From an uncultured Roseicyclus sp. (GTDB lineage: Bacteria; Pseudomonadota; Alphaproteobacteria; Rhodobacterales; Rhodobacteraceae): DNA of 64,000 nt. The translations under genes were made by a program, and so were the position numbers. The stretch lies in assembly GCA_947491935.1 (NCBI GenBank), contig CANLLF010000002.1, positions 310,001 through 374,000 on the forward strand, written 5' to 3'. Below the pieces are notes generated by a model that made no database searches, had not been told where the DNA came from, and was given only the letters and a program-made list of their open reading frames with translations. This document shows, in pieces, positions 19,374 through 28,741 of this stretch; positions within the stretch are counted from its first letter, which is position 1, and each line of letters opens with the position of its first letter.

Positions 19374-20285
19374 ATGTCCATTCGTCCCATCCTCGAAACC
19401 CGTCCCGCCCTGCCGACCATGGAGGGCGCCGGTGTGCACCTGCACCGGGCCTTCGGGTTTCAGGACCCGTCGGAGCTTGATCCCTTCTTGCTGTTCGACG
19501 ATTTCCGCAACGATGACCCGGCCTTCTATGCCAAGGGCTTCCCCTGGCATCCCCATCGCGGGATCGAGACGATCACCTATGTGCTGGAAGGCACGGTGGA
19601 GCATTCCGACAGCCTGGGGAATACCGGCAAACTCGGGCCCGGATCGGTGCAATGGATGACGGCCGGATCGGGTATCCTGCATCAGGAGATGCCGCTTGGA
19701 AACGCGAAGGGGCAGATGCATGGCTTCCAGCTTTGGGGCAATCTCCCGTCGAGCCAGAAGATGACGGCCCCGCGCTACCAGGACATTCAAGGCGCGGATA
19801 TTCCGGAGGTTGTGGACGATGACGGCACCCGCGTGCGCGTGATCACCGGGGAATTCTGGGGCCAGCGCGGCCCGGTCGATGGCATTGCGGCCGATCCGCA
19901 ATATCTGGATGTGACGGTGCCCGCCGGTGTGACAAAGACCTTCCGCATCGACACCTATCGCCGCGCCTTCGCCTATGTGTTCGAGGGCGCCGCTGCCTTT
20001 GCCGACGCCTCCGCGCCGCAAGGTGTGCTGCTGGAAAAGGAGGTGAGGGGCGAGGAGGTGAACATCCGCGATCTGTCTGGCAACCGGACCCTGATCCGGT
20101 TCGGTAGCGGCGATGAAGTGACGGTTCAGGCCGGTGCGGAAGGTGTTCGGTTCCTGTTGATCTCAGGTGCTCCGATCGAGGAGCCCGTCGCATGGCATGG
20201 GCCGATCGTGATGAACACGCAGGCCGAGTTGCAGCAGGCGATGCGGGATCTGCAGAACGGGACGTTCATCAAGCCCGCCCATTGA
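19374..20285 (+). CDS. pirin family protein
   Basis: A 303-residue pirin: a cupin-fold, iron-binding protein. The N-terminal cupin shows WHPHRGIETITYVLEGTVEHSDSLG, with the metal-binding histidines and glutamate, then MTAGSGILHQEMP. Some bacterial pirins have quercetinase activity or modulate pyruvate dehydrogenase; which applies here is unknown. The start at 19374 is set by AAGGAGGCAACAGAC, a near-perfect ribosome site. Confidence 0.92.
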   Translation: MSIRPILETRPALPTMEGAGVHLHRAFGFQDPSELDPFLLFDDFRNDDPAFYAKGFPWHPHRGIETITYVLEGTVEHSDSLGNTGKLGPGSVQWMTAGSGILHQEMPLGNAKGQMHGFQLWGNLPSSQKMTAPRYQDIQGADIPEVVDDDGTRVRVITGEFWGQRGPVDGIAADPQYLDVTVPAGVTKTFRIDTYRRAFAYVFEGAAAFADASAPQGVLLEKEVRGEEVNIRDLSGNRTLIRFGSGDEVTVQAGAEGVRFLLISGAPIEEPVAWHGPIVMNTQAELQQAMRDLQNGTFIKPAH

Positions 20286-20290
20286 GGGGC

Positions 20291-20662
20291 CTAGACCGGG
20301 CTTTGCCATTGAAGGATGGCAAGGCCTGCGCCGATGACGACGAGGGCGCGAAAGCCGATCTCGGCCATCAGGAGGCTGCGCTGCCGGCTGGCGCGAGCGC
20401 CGGGGCGATAGGCTTTCAGGGTTGCGCGGAGTGTTTCGGCGGCGCGGGCCGCATGGGCGGGGTCCGTGCGGGCGGCGAGTTTGGGATGCGCGAGGCGCTG
20501 TTCGAGTTCGATCAGCTCGTCCGCCGCGGCGCGGGCATTTGCAGGCAGGAGACGTCCGGCCTTGCGCACGGCGCCGGGGAAGGTGCGGGCGCGGATCGAG
20601 AGGCGGTCGGCCATGAGGGCGCGGAGATCTTCCGTCATGTCCGTGTAGCGCGCATGATCCAT
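20291..20662 (-). CDS. hypothetical protein with C-terminal membrane anchor
   Basis: A 123-residue protein starting MDHARYTDMTEDLRALMADRL and ending in one hydrophobic segment (LLMAEIGFRALVVIGAGLAILQW). The soluble part is alpha-helical and rich in Arg/Ala/Glu (RKAGRLLPANARAAADELIELEQRLAHPKL). Short proteins with this layout recur in Rhodobacterales, to memory, but their function is unknown. The start at 20662 follows GAAGGGCTGAGGG; the frame is open for 56 further codons upstream into the region of the divergent hydrolase start. Confidence 0.7.
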   Translation of the reverse strand: MDHARYTDMTEDLRALMADRLSIRARTFPGAVRKAGRLLPANARAAADELIELEQRLAHPKLAARTDPAHAARAAETLRATLKAYRPGARASRQRSLLMAEIGFRALVVIGAGLAILQWQSPV

Positions 20663-20760
20663 GGATTCGGCCCTCAGCCCTTCAACCACGCCAGGATACC
20701 GGGGAGGTGCGTGCGGCTCAACCCATTGGTATCGGGCGGATTTCAGCATAGGGTGGAGCG

Positions 20761-21510
20761 ATGTTGAACGTGGTGGAATACGGCGCGGGCGCGCCTTTGG
20801 TGATCGTGCACGGCCTCTTCGGGTCGGCACGTAACTGGGGGGTGATCGCGAAGCGGTTGGGCGAGACGCGGCAGGTGATCGCCGTGGATATGCGCAATCA
20901 CGGGTTCAGCGACTGGGCCGCACCCCATGATTACCCGGCGATGGCGAGCGATCTGGCGGAGGTGATTGACGCCTACGGGGGCCGCGCGGATGTGATCGGG
21001 CATTCGATGGGCGGCAAGGCGGCGATGCTGCTGGCGCTAATATTTCCCAACGTTGTCAATCGGTTGATCGTGGCGGATATCGCGCCGGTTGGGTATGCGC
21101 ACACCCAGACCGGGATGATCGACGCGATGCGCGCGGTGGATCTGGCGCGGGTCGAGACGCGGGGGGATGCGGACCGGCAACTGGCCGGGATCATCGAGGA
21201 GGCGGGCGTGCGGGCCTTCTTGCTGCAATCGCTGGACGTGAAGGCGAAACGCTGGCGGCTGAACCTTGATCAGCTTGAGGCGGATATGCCTGATATCATT
21301 GGCTTTCCCGAGGCCTCCGGCCCCTTCGACGGGCCTGTCTTCATGCTCTCGGGCGCCGAATCCGACTACGTTCTGCCCGCGCATCGCGAGACGATAAAGG
21401 GCCTGTTCCCGGCGGCGCGGTTTGCGAAAATTCCCGGCGCGGGGCACTGGCTCCACGCCGAAAAACCGCGCGAATTCGAAGCGGCGTGCCGGGCGTTTCT
21501 AGACGCGTAG
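20761..21510 (+). CDS. alpha/beta-fold hydrolase (YbfF/esterase-like)
   Basis: A 249-residue alpha/beta hydrolase. The oxyanion-hole segment VIVHGLFGSARNW is near the N-terminus, the nucleophile elbow GHSMGGKAA holds the catalytic serine, and the acid and histidine are likely in GAESDYVLP and GAGHWLHAE. It most resembles the YbfF-like carboxylesterases, which act on short acyl-CoA or ester substrates. The substrate is not known. It is transcribed away from the 20291-20662 gene. Confidence 0.88.
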   Translation: MLNVVEYGAGAPLVIVHGLFGSARNWGVIAKRLGETRQVIAVDMRNHGFSDWAAPHDYPAMASDLAEVIDAYGGRADVIGHSMGGKAAMLLALIFPNVVNRLIVADIAPVGYAHTQTGMIDAMRAVDLARVETRGDADRQLAGIIEEAGVRAFLLQSLDVKAKRWRLNLDQLEADMPDIIGFPEASGPFDGPVFMLSGAESDYVLPAHRETIKGLFPAARFAKIPGAGHWLHAEKPREFEAACRAFLDA

Positions 21511-21648
21511 AACAGGCCGATCCGCCCCCGCAGAGCCCGTGCACAGGCTGTACACCGCCGGGCCGGGCGCGGAGGGGCGGTAGGGCGCGGGAACCCGATG
21601 GCCGGGCCGCGCGTTGTCTGACCAGACATTGTCCTGAAGGAGACCATC

Positions 21649-21789
21649 ATGATCCGTATCGCATTGATGCTGACCGCCATCCTTGGCCTTGCCGCGTGCG
21701 AGACCGTCGGCGGCTTTGGCGAAGACGTCAGCACCGCCGGACAAGGCATCACCGCCGTTGCCCAGGATGTGGAAGACGAACTGGACTGA
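21649..21789 (+). CDS. entericidin A/B-like small lipoprotein
   Basis: A 46-residue peptide beginning MIRIALMLTAILGLAAC: a signal segment ending in a lipobox (LAAC), then a small Gly/Asp/Thr-rich mature part (GGFGEDVSTAGQGITAVAQDV). This matches the entericidin EcnA/EcnB family, very small membrane lipoproteins first described as a toxin/antidote pair. Only one is visible here. The start follows AAGGAGACCATC, and the gene is followed by a probable terminator at 21813-21840. Confidence 0.88.
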   Translation: MIRIALMLTAILGLAACETVGGFGEDVSTAGQGITAVAQDVEDELD

Positions 21790-21812
21790 AGAGGCCCGGT
21801 TTGACGACGCCG

Positions 21813-21840
21813 AACGCTCCCGGCGAGGGGGGCGTTTTTG
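21813..21840 (+). terminator. probable rho-independent terminator after the entericidin-like gene
   Basis: AACGCTCCC and GGGGGCGTT form a stem with one G-T pair and a short loop, followed directly by a run of T. It lies 24 bases past the entericidin stop. Confidence 0.65.
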
Positions 21841-21896
21841 TGTCTGGGGGGCGGCCGTTGATACGACCGCCCCCCAGATCTCACCATAACCGGGGT

Positions 21897-22475
21897 TCAG
21901 ACGATCCGTTTTGCGCGCAGGACGCCCAAGGCGCCTAGCCCTGCGAGCAACAGGACCATGGATGCCGGAAGCGGCACCGGGGCGACGGAGGCACCGTCGA
22001 CCGAAATGGAAAGGGTGCTGGGAGAATTCGTTCCGTAGAATCGTGCGAAGCCGTAAAGCGGGCCCTGAAAGCCATCGGGCAGGAGAAAAGAATAGGTGTC
22101 GGTCGGCGCCCATTGGTTCGCGTAAAGCTCCCGCGCCTGCATGTTGCCCGCATCCAGTTCGGAAATGCGCCAATCCCATTCGGCCATGGTGAACGGCGTG
22201 GAGGACAGACGGATCAGCATGTTGCTGCCGGCTCCGAAATTGCTCAGCGTGAAATCAATGCGGGTCGTGTCGGGGGACACGGCGTTGAACACGAAATATT
22301 CGAAATCCTGCAATCCGTTCGAGGCGGCAAAGATCTGCGAATAGCCGGTGAAATCGGACGGTTGCGAATAGACATCCCCGAACTCGCCAAAATCGGCTTC
22401 GTGCAGGGTCGTGGCCTGGGCGGCGGGCAGGGCCATGAATGTGGCCAGAGCAGCGGCAATGATCGTGCGAAACAT
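21897..22475 (-). CDS. VPLPA-CTERM sorting-domain protein
   Basis: A 192-residue exported protein. The N-terminal signal peptide (MFRTIIAAALATFMALPAAQA) is followed by a beta-rich domain. The C-terminus has VPLPASMVLLLAGLGALGV then RAKR: the VPLPA motif, a hydrophobic segment and a basic tail, the layout recognised by the Rhodobacterales exosortase variant (VPEID/VPLPA-CTERM systems). The protein would be cut and anchored or released at the surface. The sorting enzyme is not in this window. The start at 22475 follows TTGGAG; a longer frame upstream is less plausible. Confidence 0.88.
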   Translation of the reverse strand: MFRTIIAAALATFMALPAAQATTLHEADFGEFGDVYSQPSDFTGYSQIFAASNGLQDFEYFVFNAVSPDTTRIDFTLSNFGAGSNMLIRLSSTPFTMAEWDWRISELDAGNMQARELYANQWAPTDTYSFLLPDGFQGPLYGFARFYGTNSPSTLSISVDGASVAPVPLPASMVLLLAGLGALGVLRAKRIV

Positions 22476-22728
22476 GGGGAAACTCCAAAAGCCCGGTATC
22501 GAGTCGGGCGATATGCCGTGCATCTAGGCTTGCTTGACGTGAACGTAAAGCAAGGAAAATTGTGACGTAGCGGCATTAACGTCTGGACGCGGTCAACGGC
22601 ACCTCGGACCCGGCCCGGCGGCCTGTTGCAGCTGGGGATGGGTGGGGTGTTAGCGGCTTGTATTGGAGCGCGGAGGGGGGCGACAGGCATCCGCCCCCGG
22701 ATCAGGCCAGGGGCGGCCCGGACGCCGC

Positions 22729-22917
22729 CTAGCGCAGGTTGCGGATCTGGCGGGTGGCGAAGAGCGTGACCGGGATGGCCACCAGCGCGCCGAGCGCCGC
22801 GGCGACCACGATGGGCTGCCAGCCGTCATACCCGGCGGCCAGAACGCCGGTGATCGCGGCACCGGCAAGGGCGGTGGATGACATGATGAAAACGAGAAGC
22901 GGCAGGCCGAGGCGCAT
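22729..22917 (-). CDS. small two-span membrane protein
   Basis: A 62-residue protein with two hydrophobic segments (residues ~5-28 and ~35-54) and a basic end TRQIRNLR. Similar very small inner-membrane proteins are common in Rhodobacterales and are sometimes mislabelled as CTP synthetase in databases (recalled, not checked). There is no enzymatic motif. Confidence 0.65.
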   Translation of the reverse strand: MRLGLPLLVFIMSSTALAGAAITGVLAAGYDGWQPIVVAAALGALVAIPVTLFATRQIRNLR

Positions 22918-23252
22918 GGGGGATCTCCCGATGAAGGTTGCGTGCGGCGGGAGTGTATCGCGGGGTGGGGTGGGCTGCGTTGATGTGGGTCAAAATAGGG
23001 GGTACCCGAGATGGTCCACTTCATACGCGGGCAGGGAAGGAGGCGCCGCCGCACGCTGAACAGTGCGATCTGGCCGAGGAATTCGTGGCAGAAAGAAGCG
23101 TTTGTAGATAGGCTTTTCGATGGGCTCGGAAGAAGGTTCTGAGGTCCCGTAGGATGTCGAATTGACGGATAATTCACGCCAAGAACGCCTTCAGTTGGTT
23201 TATAAGTATTGGGCAAATCTCGCCTATCGTCGCAAATTGAAAGGAACTAGAA
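22918..23252. other. intergenic stretch, no gene assigned
   Basis: About 335 bases between two small genes. No family motif or RNA gene was seen. The last 60 bases become AT-rich (TTGGTTTATAAGTATTGGG and onward) and probably contain the promoter of the secreted protein gene at 23253. Confidence 0.5.
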
Positions 23253-23609
23253 ATGCTACGACTTAATGCTGCGGTCTGTCTGAGCGGTCTCTTACTGCCC
23301 CTCACAGCCTTACCTGCTCTCGCCCATAGCGTCGTGAGCGATACTTTCCAGATTCCCTCGATGCGCCCCGCAAATACAGGTGACACAGCCCTCGTCACCA
23401 TCGAATGCCCTCATGGCCACTATGTTGTCGCAGGTGGCTACCGCGATCTGGATCAATTGAACGGGTCCGTCGGCCCGTTGGAGGTTATCGCAAGTTTTCC
23501 AAGCTCGACGCGCAGCTGGTCCATTGAGCTGGTCAATGCCAGCGGCCGCCTGACGGGGGCGCAGGAAGCTTCTGTCACGATGTACGTAGTATGTGACCAC
23601 CACCGGTAA
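23253..23609 (+). CDS. secreted hypothetical protein
   Basis: A 118-residue protein with a clear signal peptide (residues 1-24, LSGLLLPLTALPALA then H). The mature part is short and beta-rich with CPHGHYVVAGGYRDLD and a second cysteine near the end (YVVCDHH), which could form one disulfide. No family is recognised. The start follows AAAGGAACTAGAA. Confidence 0.65.
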   Translation: MLRLNAAVCLSGLLLPLTALPALAHSVVSDTFQIPSMRPANTGDTALVTIECPHGHYVVAGGYRDLDQLNGSVGPLEVIASFPSSTRSWSIELVNASGRLTGAQEASVTMYVVCDHHR

Positions 23610-23779
23610 ACGGTGAAACTCGGACACCTCCGAACGCGGTGGAGATCAGCGCGTTTGGGTTGCACTGGGAGGCGTTGGACGAGGACGTGTCGGGGTGGGT
23701 TTGCTGGAAGGGAAGCGGGGGGCGGAGGCGGCTTGAGGGTTGGTCGGTTTCACCAATCGGTACCCCGTTCTTTTTCTAC

Positions 23780-24196
23780 CTAGAGCTCAACAATCATGAG
23801 GCGTGACATGTATACAAATCCTAACGAAGAAACCAACCAAACCGTTGAGAACCGTCGAAGGTCTCGATCTTCAAGCTCAAAAGCCTTCCTTCCCACCAAC
23901 GCGTTGACAAAATTTACTAAAACAGATCGAAATTCGTGAATTGAGAGCAGCGAAATCGACGCCATTAATGAGAAAACGCCGCCATTACCAGTAGTAGTCC
24001 AGACAAAGGCCATCAGAAAAGCAGAATATAGTCCCTTGAACAAAATTGGTTGGTAGGAAGACGCGATCATCCTAACAAAAAATTCCAGTACAAAAACTCC
24101 AAGCACGATGGTTAAACAAAACCCAATACTGCCAAAATCCTCCGGATTTGCCCGAATGCCAAAGCGAGACAATATGTCATAGAAAACGTCGATCAT
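23780..24196 (-). CDS. hypothetical integral membrane protein
   Basis: A 138-residue protein with probably three or four membrane segments (around IGFCLTIVLGVFVLEFFV, LFKGLYSAFLMAFVWT, VFSLMASISLLSIHEF and STVWLVSSLGFVYMSRL). No family is recognised. It begins six bases after the stop of the secreted gene at 24203-24706, without a clear ribosome site, so it is probably translated by coupling. The DNA is clearly AT-richer than neighbouring core genes, a sign of acquisition. Confidence 0.6.
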   Translation of the reverse strand: MIDVFYDILSRFGIRANPEDFGSIGFCLTIVLGVFVLEFFVRMIASSYQPILFKGLYSAFLMAFVWTTTGNGGVFSLMASISLLSIHEFRSVLVNFVNALVGRKAFELEDRDLRRFSTVWLVSSLGFVYMSRLMIVEL

Positions 24197-24202
24197 GTTT
24201 TG

Positions 24203-24706
24203 CTAAAAGCACTGTGTTGAGCGAATGGTCGAAACAGTGCGTAGACACCTGTGTATTTCCAGCGTCATCAGATCAATATCCGATGAAATTGCGGAAAGAT
24301 GTGATATGGTCCCAACGGACGGAGACGCGCTGCTGCACATCACACTACCAAGTCTAGCGCCATTTACAACGGCTACAAGGGTCGGGTTCTCCACACAGAA
24401 TTGCTCCTGAAATTCGGACAGTAGTTCGATCATCAGAAATACCTGTCCTGTCTCCGCTTCACAGATTGAAGCAATCCTACGAAGTTGTGGCCGGTTTCGA
24501 TAGCCTTGGGACACAAGCTGAGAACAACGTGAACCGAATGAAAGAATACTCCAATCGACCGCTCGAACGGTATTCGCAAGATCCGCATTGGCATCGTCAA
24601 GCGTTATTTTTTCTAGTCCATGACCACCTGCAGAAATACTCCCCGGTGCAAGAAAAGTTAGAAAAAGAAACGATGATAACAGCCTAATCGTCCATCTTGA
24701 GGGCAC
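24203..24706 (-). CDS. hypothetical secreted protein downstream of lepA
   Basis: A likely 167-residue exported protein. From the GTG at 24706 it starts [22 protein letters not shown], a plausible signal peptide ending near SISAGG, and continues as a soluble domain with several cysteines ([31 protein letters not shown]). The GTG overlaps the end of lepA by about 20 bases. No family is recognised. It pairs with the membrane protein gene just downstream. AT-richer composition suggests both came together. Confidence 0.5.
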   Translation of the reverse strand: MPSRWTIRLLSSFLFLTFLAPGSISAGGHGLEKITLDDANADLANTVRAVDWSILSFGSRCSQLVSQGYRNRPQLRRIASICEAETGQVFLMIELLSEFQEQFCVENPTLVAVVNGARLGSVMCSSASPSVGTISHLSAISSDIDLMTLEIHRCLRTVSTIRSTQCF

Positions 24707-26483
24707 TGATAAACGCACTCTGAGGAATCTCCACCTTCCCGAACTGCCGCATCTTCTTCTTACCCGCCTTCTGCTTATCCAGCAACTTACGCTTCCGGGT
24801 GGCATCGCCGCCGTAGCACTTTGCCGTCACGTCCTTGCGCATGGCCGAGAGGGTCTCGCGGGCGATCACGCGGCCGCCGATGGCCGCCTGGATCGGGATC
24901 TTGAACATGTGGCGGGGGATGAGGTCCTTGAGCTTCTCGCACATCGCGCGGCCCCGGCCTTCGGCGCGGTCGCGGTGGACCATCATCGAGAGCGCGTCGA
25001 CGGGCTCATCATTCACCAGCACCTGCATCTTCACGAGGAAATCCTCGCGGTAGCCGATCATCTGGTAGTCGAAGCTGGCATAGCCTTTGGTGACGGATTT
25101 CAGGCGGTCGTAGAAGTCGAACACCACCTCGTTGAGCGGCAGGTCGTAGACGACCATGGCGCGGGTGCCGGCATAGGTGAGGTCCATCTGGATGCCGCGG
25201 CGGTCCTGGCAGAGTTTGAGGACGTCGCCGAGATATTCGTCAGGCACAAGGATGGTGGCCTTGATCCGCGGCTCCTCGATATGGTCGACATGGGTGAGGT
25301 CGGGCATGTCGGCGGGGTTGTGAAGCTCCTGCATCGTGCCGTCGCGCATGTGGACGTGGTAGATGACCGAGGGCGCGGTGGTGATGAGGTCGATATCGTA
25401 TTCGCGCTCAAGCCGGTCGCGGATCACTTCGAGGTGCAGCAGGCCCAGGAAGCCGCAGCGGAAGCCGAAGCCGAGGGCGGCGGAGGTCTCCATCTCGGAG
25501 GTGAAGGAGGCGTCGTTGAGGGCGAGTTTCTCGATGGCGTCGCGCATATCCTCGAAATCGTTGGCGTCGACGGGGAAGAGGCCGCAGAAGACGACGGGTT
25601 GCGAGGGTTTGAAGCCCGGCAGCGGGTTGGGCGTGGGGTTTTTCTCGTGCGTGATCGTGTCGCCGACGCGGGTGTCGCGGACCTGTTTGATGGAGGCGGT
25701 GAGGAAGCCGATTTCGCCGGGGCCAAGCTCCGCGATGTCCTGCATCTTGGGGCGGAAGACGCCGAGCTTGTCGATGCCGTATTTTCCGCCAGTACGCATC
25801 ATGCGGATCTGGTCGCCCTTGCGGATCTTGCCGTCGATCACGCGGATCAGGACGACGACGCCGAGATAGGGATCGTAGTAGCTGTCGACAAGCATCGCCT
25901 TGAGGGGCGCATCCGGATCGCCCTTGGGGGCGGGGAGGCGGGTGACGATGGCCTCCAGCACGTCGGGGATGCCGAGGCCGGTCTTGGCGGAGATTTCGAC
26001 GGCGTCGTGGGCCTCGATCCCGATGACATCCTCGATCTGCTCACGGACCCGGTCAGGCTCGGCGGCGGGCAGATCGACCTTGTTGAGGACCGGCACGATA
26101 TCGTGGTCGGCATCGATGGCCTGGTAGACATTGGCCAGCGTCTGTGCCTCGACCCCCTGGGAAGCATCCACGACCAGAAGCGAGCCCTCGACGGCCTGCA
26201 TGGAGCGGGAGACCTCGTAGGCGAAGTCGACATGGCCGGGCGTGTCGATGAGGTTGAGGATGTAGGTGTGGCCGTCCTTGGCCGGGTACTCGATGCGGAC
26301 GGTGTTGGCCTTGATGGTGATGCCCCGCTCGCGCTCGATATCCATGGAATCCAGCATCTGCTCCTGCATGTCCCGCTCGGCCACGGTGCCGGTGAGCTGG
26401 ATCAGCCGGTCAGCGAGGGTAGATTTCCCGTGGTCGATATGGGCCACGATGGAGAAATTGCGGATGCGGTTGAGGTCGGTCAT
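24684..26483 (-). CDS. lepA: elongation factor 4 (LepA) GTPase
   Basis: The 599-residue translational GTPase that binds stalled ribosomes and promotes back-translocation or assembly. It has the G1 motif [14 protein letters not shown], the switch and G3 region DTPGHVDF, the G4 motif NKVDLPAA, the EF-G-like domains III and V, and the LepA-specific C-terminal domain with [14 protein letters not shown] and [18 protein letters not shown]. The length is typical. An AT-richer orphan gene overlaps its last codons downstream. Confidence 0.97.
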   Translation of the reverse strand: MTDLNRIRNFSIVAHIDHGKSTLADRLIQLTGTVAERDMQEQMLDSMDIERERGITIKANTVRIEYPAKDGHTYILNLIDTPGHVDFAYEVSRSMQAVEGSLLVVDASQGVEAQTLANVYQAIDADHDIVPVLNKVDLPAAEPDRVREQIEDVIGIEAHDAVEISAKTGLGIPDVLEAIVTRLPAPKGDPDAPLKAMLVDSYYDPYLGVVVLIRVIDGKIRKGDQIRMMRTGGKYGIDKLGVFRPKMQDIAELGPGEIGFLTASIKQVRDTRVGDTITHEKNPTPNPLPGFKPSQPVVFCGLFPVDANDFEDMRDAIEKLALNDASFTSEMETSAALGFGFRCGFLGLLHLEVIRDRLEREYDIDLITTAPSVIYHVHMRDGTMQELHNPADMPDLTHVDHIEEPRIKATILVPDEYLGDVLKLCQDRRGIQMDLTYAGTRAMVVYDLPLNEVVFDFYDRLKSVTKGYASFDYQMIGYREDFLVKMQVLVNDEPVDALSMMVHRDRAEGRGRAMCEKLKDLIPRHMFKIPIQAAIGGRVIARETLSAMRKDVTAKCYGGDATRKRKLLDKQKAGKKKMRQFGKVEIPQSAFISALKMDD

Positions 26484-26573
26484 GGTGGGGATATGATTTG
26501 GTTTCGCTTGACGGTCAATGCCATCCTGTTCGCCAGCCGTGCTGCGGCCCTTCGAGACAGAGAATAGTCGACC

Positions 26574-27698
26574 GTGAGCGAGTTTGCAGAACGGCTGGAG
26601 AAACTGGCGCAGGCGGCCGATGAACGGTTGTGGCCGGTTTGGATTGCGCGAGAGTATCTGCGCTCACTTCAGGCGTTTCCTGAGCCCCAGGATTGGGCGA
26701 GCCAGCCTAGCCCCGACTGGTTGACTGGTGCCGACTCAACGTTGGCATTGCATTGTTTTCGTTTCGGGATCTGTGCGGTTGTAGAAGCGCATAGTGCTTC
26801 TCAGACATTTGACAGCGAGTTCTGGAAAGAGCTTGAATTCCAAAGTCGTGCAATGCTGAGTACCGCCGTCGATGGAAGGGCGCAGGTATTGAGTGAGGCC
26901 GAAGCCATGGCGCGGCATTTTGGAGAACGTATTGAGCCTTCCGAGATCATGAAAGCGCTCCTGCCAGCGCCGGACGAGGAAGTTCATGAGGATAGTTACT
27001 ACGACACAATCAAAGACCTTGCTGCCGGTTCGCCAAGTCGCCTGTGGAGCCAACCCCTTTATCCATCGCAGCAAGCTGATGCATTTTTGGACACCAACTT
27101 TAGTTATGTGACGCTCTACTTTACGGAATGTTTGTGTTCGGCAGGCGACACGTGGAGTTTCTGGGACAGATGGTTTGGCGGCTTTCTTGATGGTGAGCCG
27201 CTAAATTGGACGCTTCAGAGCGAGGTCGCATTGATCTCTGATCACGTTTGGCAGGCCGGGCCGGAGGCAGTGGCGGGAGCGATTGCGCGGATTGAGGCGG
27301 AGTTCGAGCTTCGGGCGCGGATCGAGGCGGTCGAAGCCGATCAGGTCTTGGTGCAACAGCAGCGTCTTGGTATCGGCGGCAATAATCCTCCGGAGGAGAT
27401 TGACGATCCTGTTGTTGCCGAAAATGCCGTCATCCTTTGGGACAGCATTGCGGGCCTGAAGGAGGAAGTCGACGCGGACGAGCCGGATGCAGCGCGTGTT
27501 GCCTATCTGATCGACAGACTTGGGGCCGCCCTAAAAGCAATCATGCTGTGGTGCGGGCGCAAAGCCGATTTAGTGGTCGACACAACGATTAAGTCGGCCA
27601 TCCCTGCTGGTGGCACAGGATACTTTTACTTCAATCCAGCCAAGGCTGAGGCCGTACTGAAAGCCGCTCAAGCGTGGTTGCCGTTCCTCGCACGGTAG
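26574..27698 (+). CDS. hypothetical protein with an IGGNNPPE motif
   Basis: A 374-residue protein from a GTG start. The sequence is mostly alpha-helical and Trp-rich in its first two thirds, and contains [14 protein letters not shown] near residue 265, a variant of the IGHNxPP motif that recurs in unrelated alphaproteobacterial phage- and DNA-linked proteins. The C-terminal part, about 100 residues, is helical with a terminal [20 protein letters not shown]. No catalytic motif is seen. It is divergent from lepA, with no obvious operon partner, and somewhat AT-richer than its surroundings. Confidence 0.7.
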   Translation: MSEFAERLEKLAQAADERLWPVWIAREYLRSLQAFPEPQDWASQPSPDWLTGADSTLALHCFRFGICAVVEAHSASQTFDSEFWKELEFQSRAMLSTAVDGRAQVLSEAEAMARHFGERIEPSEIMKALLPAPDEEVHEDSYYDTIKDLAAGSPSRLWSQPLYPSQQADAFLDTNFSYVTLYFTECLCSAGDTWSFWDRWFGGFLDGEPLNWTLQSEVALISDHVWQAGPEAVAGAIARIEAEFELRARIEAVEADQVLVQQQRLGIGGNNPPEEIDDPVVAENAVILWDSIAGLKEEVDADEPDAARVAYLIDRLGAALKAIMLWCGRKADLVVDTTIKSAIPAGGTGYFYFNPAKAEAVLKAAQAWLPFLAR

Positions 27699-28115
27699 TG
27701 CGTGCTCCCAGCGCGTTAACAGCGGCCCACGGGCCGCCGCGCCATCGTCGGGCCGCCCCCCCGGCACGGCGATTTGGTGAGGCTGGGCGCTGCACGTTGA
27801 GGGTACGGGATTTGGTGGGGATAAAGTGCCATGGCGGGACCGTCCGGTTCGCCGTACCGCGGCCTGACGATGGCGCGGCTTCGTGTCGTGTGGTGGAGGT
27901 GAGAGAGCAGGGCTGCCGGTTTTGCGATTTGGTGAGGTTGGGGCCAGGGCATTTTGTGAGCATGAAGTGCTATTGCGCTGCCGGTTGAGTGCCGCGCTGC
28001 GGCCCGTCGGTGGCGCGGCTTTGGGTCGGGCGGTGGCGGTGAGAGAGCGGGGCTGTTGGTGGTGCGGGTTTGTGTTGGGCGATCCCGACGGCGCGTTTTG
28101 CCGGGCGTTTGCCAC
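27699..28115. repeat. degenerate tandem repeat block, unit about 140-155 bp
   Basis: This 417-base gap has no gene. Two long imperfect copies run 27771-27925 and 27926-about 28079. Landmarks recur at a 140-base offset: TGGCGCGGCT at 27871 and 28011, GAGAGAGC at 27901 and 28041, and TTTGGTGGGG versus ATTTTGTGAG at 27811 and 27951. GATTTGGTGA recurs at 27771 and 27926 (offset 155). A 19-base near-perfect inverted repeat links 27736-27754 with 27861-27879. Confidence 0.7.
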
Positions 28116-28598
28116 TCACGCGGTGGGCGGCGCGGGCCTTCGCCCGATCGGGTGCATCGTGTCGCGGTGGAACTTCTCGGTTCCGGCGGCACGGAGGGTG
28201 AGGTGGGCGATTTTCCAGCCGTCGGGTGTGCGGCGGAACTCATGGTGATATTGGCCCCATAGCTCGCTGTCGGGGCGTCCGTCGCGGTAGCGGTGCCAGG
28301 CGTAGAGATAGCACACGGAGTGCGCCGCATCGGGGCCGTCGAACCGGATCGTGACGTTGGAGACATGGTGGCTGGTGGCGGCGAAGAGATTGGCGAGGCC
28401 GCCCGCGACCATGGGGCCGATCGTGTCGGTGCCTGTCATCCTGGGCACGTCGGGGCCGTAATCGACGACGGCATCGGGCGTGAAGAGCGCCAGAACCTCC
28501 TCCGCCTCGGCCCGGTCGAAATGGAAGCAATAGGCGTGGATCACATCGGTGATCGCGGCCTTGTCGAGGAGGCCGTTGAGGGTGTTGGCGTGATCCAT
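28116..28598 (-). CDS. SnoaL-like (NTF2-fold) protein
   Basis: A 160-residue NTF2/SnoaL-like protein: starts AAITDVIHAYCFHFDRAEAEEVLALFTPDAVVDYG, the first helix-strand pattern of the family, and carries SHHVSNVTIRF, CYLYAWHRYRDGR and DGWKIAHLTLRA later. The fold is shared by polyketide cyclases, ring-dioxygenase beta-like and lumazine-like proteins. The substrate is unknown. It is convergent with the repeat block and divergent from the BLUF gene. Confidence 0.8.
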   Translation of the reverse strand: MDHANTLNGLLDKAAITDVIHAYCFHFDRAEAEEVLALFTPDAVVDYGPDVPRMTGTDTIGPMVAGGLANLFAATSHHVSNVTIRFDGPDAAHSVCYLYAWHRYRDGRPDSELWGQYHHEFRRTPDGWKIAHLTLRAAGTEKFHRDTMHPIGRRPAPPTA

Positions 28599-28741
28599 GG
28601 CTGTGTCGTGTCCGGTATGAGCGCTGTGGGGTGCAGTGTTTCACGGGGAGGGTGGGGCGGACAAGGCGGGCTGGGGCGCGGGATGCCCCGGGGGCGCCCG
28701 TTCACTTCCGCCAAGACAATCGCGATCCTTCCGCGTAGGCT

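Noticed and set aside
24909-26567. Very long open frame antisense to lepA
   Set aside because: It mirrors lepA codons in a high-GC gene, is rich in V/D/G/H without domain motifs, and lepA itself is intact.
27699-28115. CRISPR array
   Set aside because: Repeats are long, degenerate and adjacent, with no unique spacers and no cas genes nearby.
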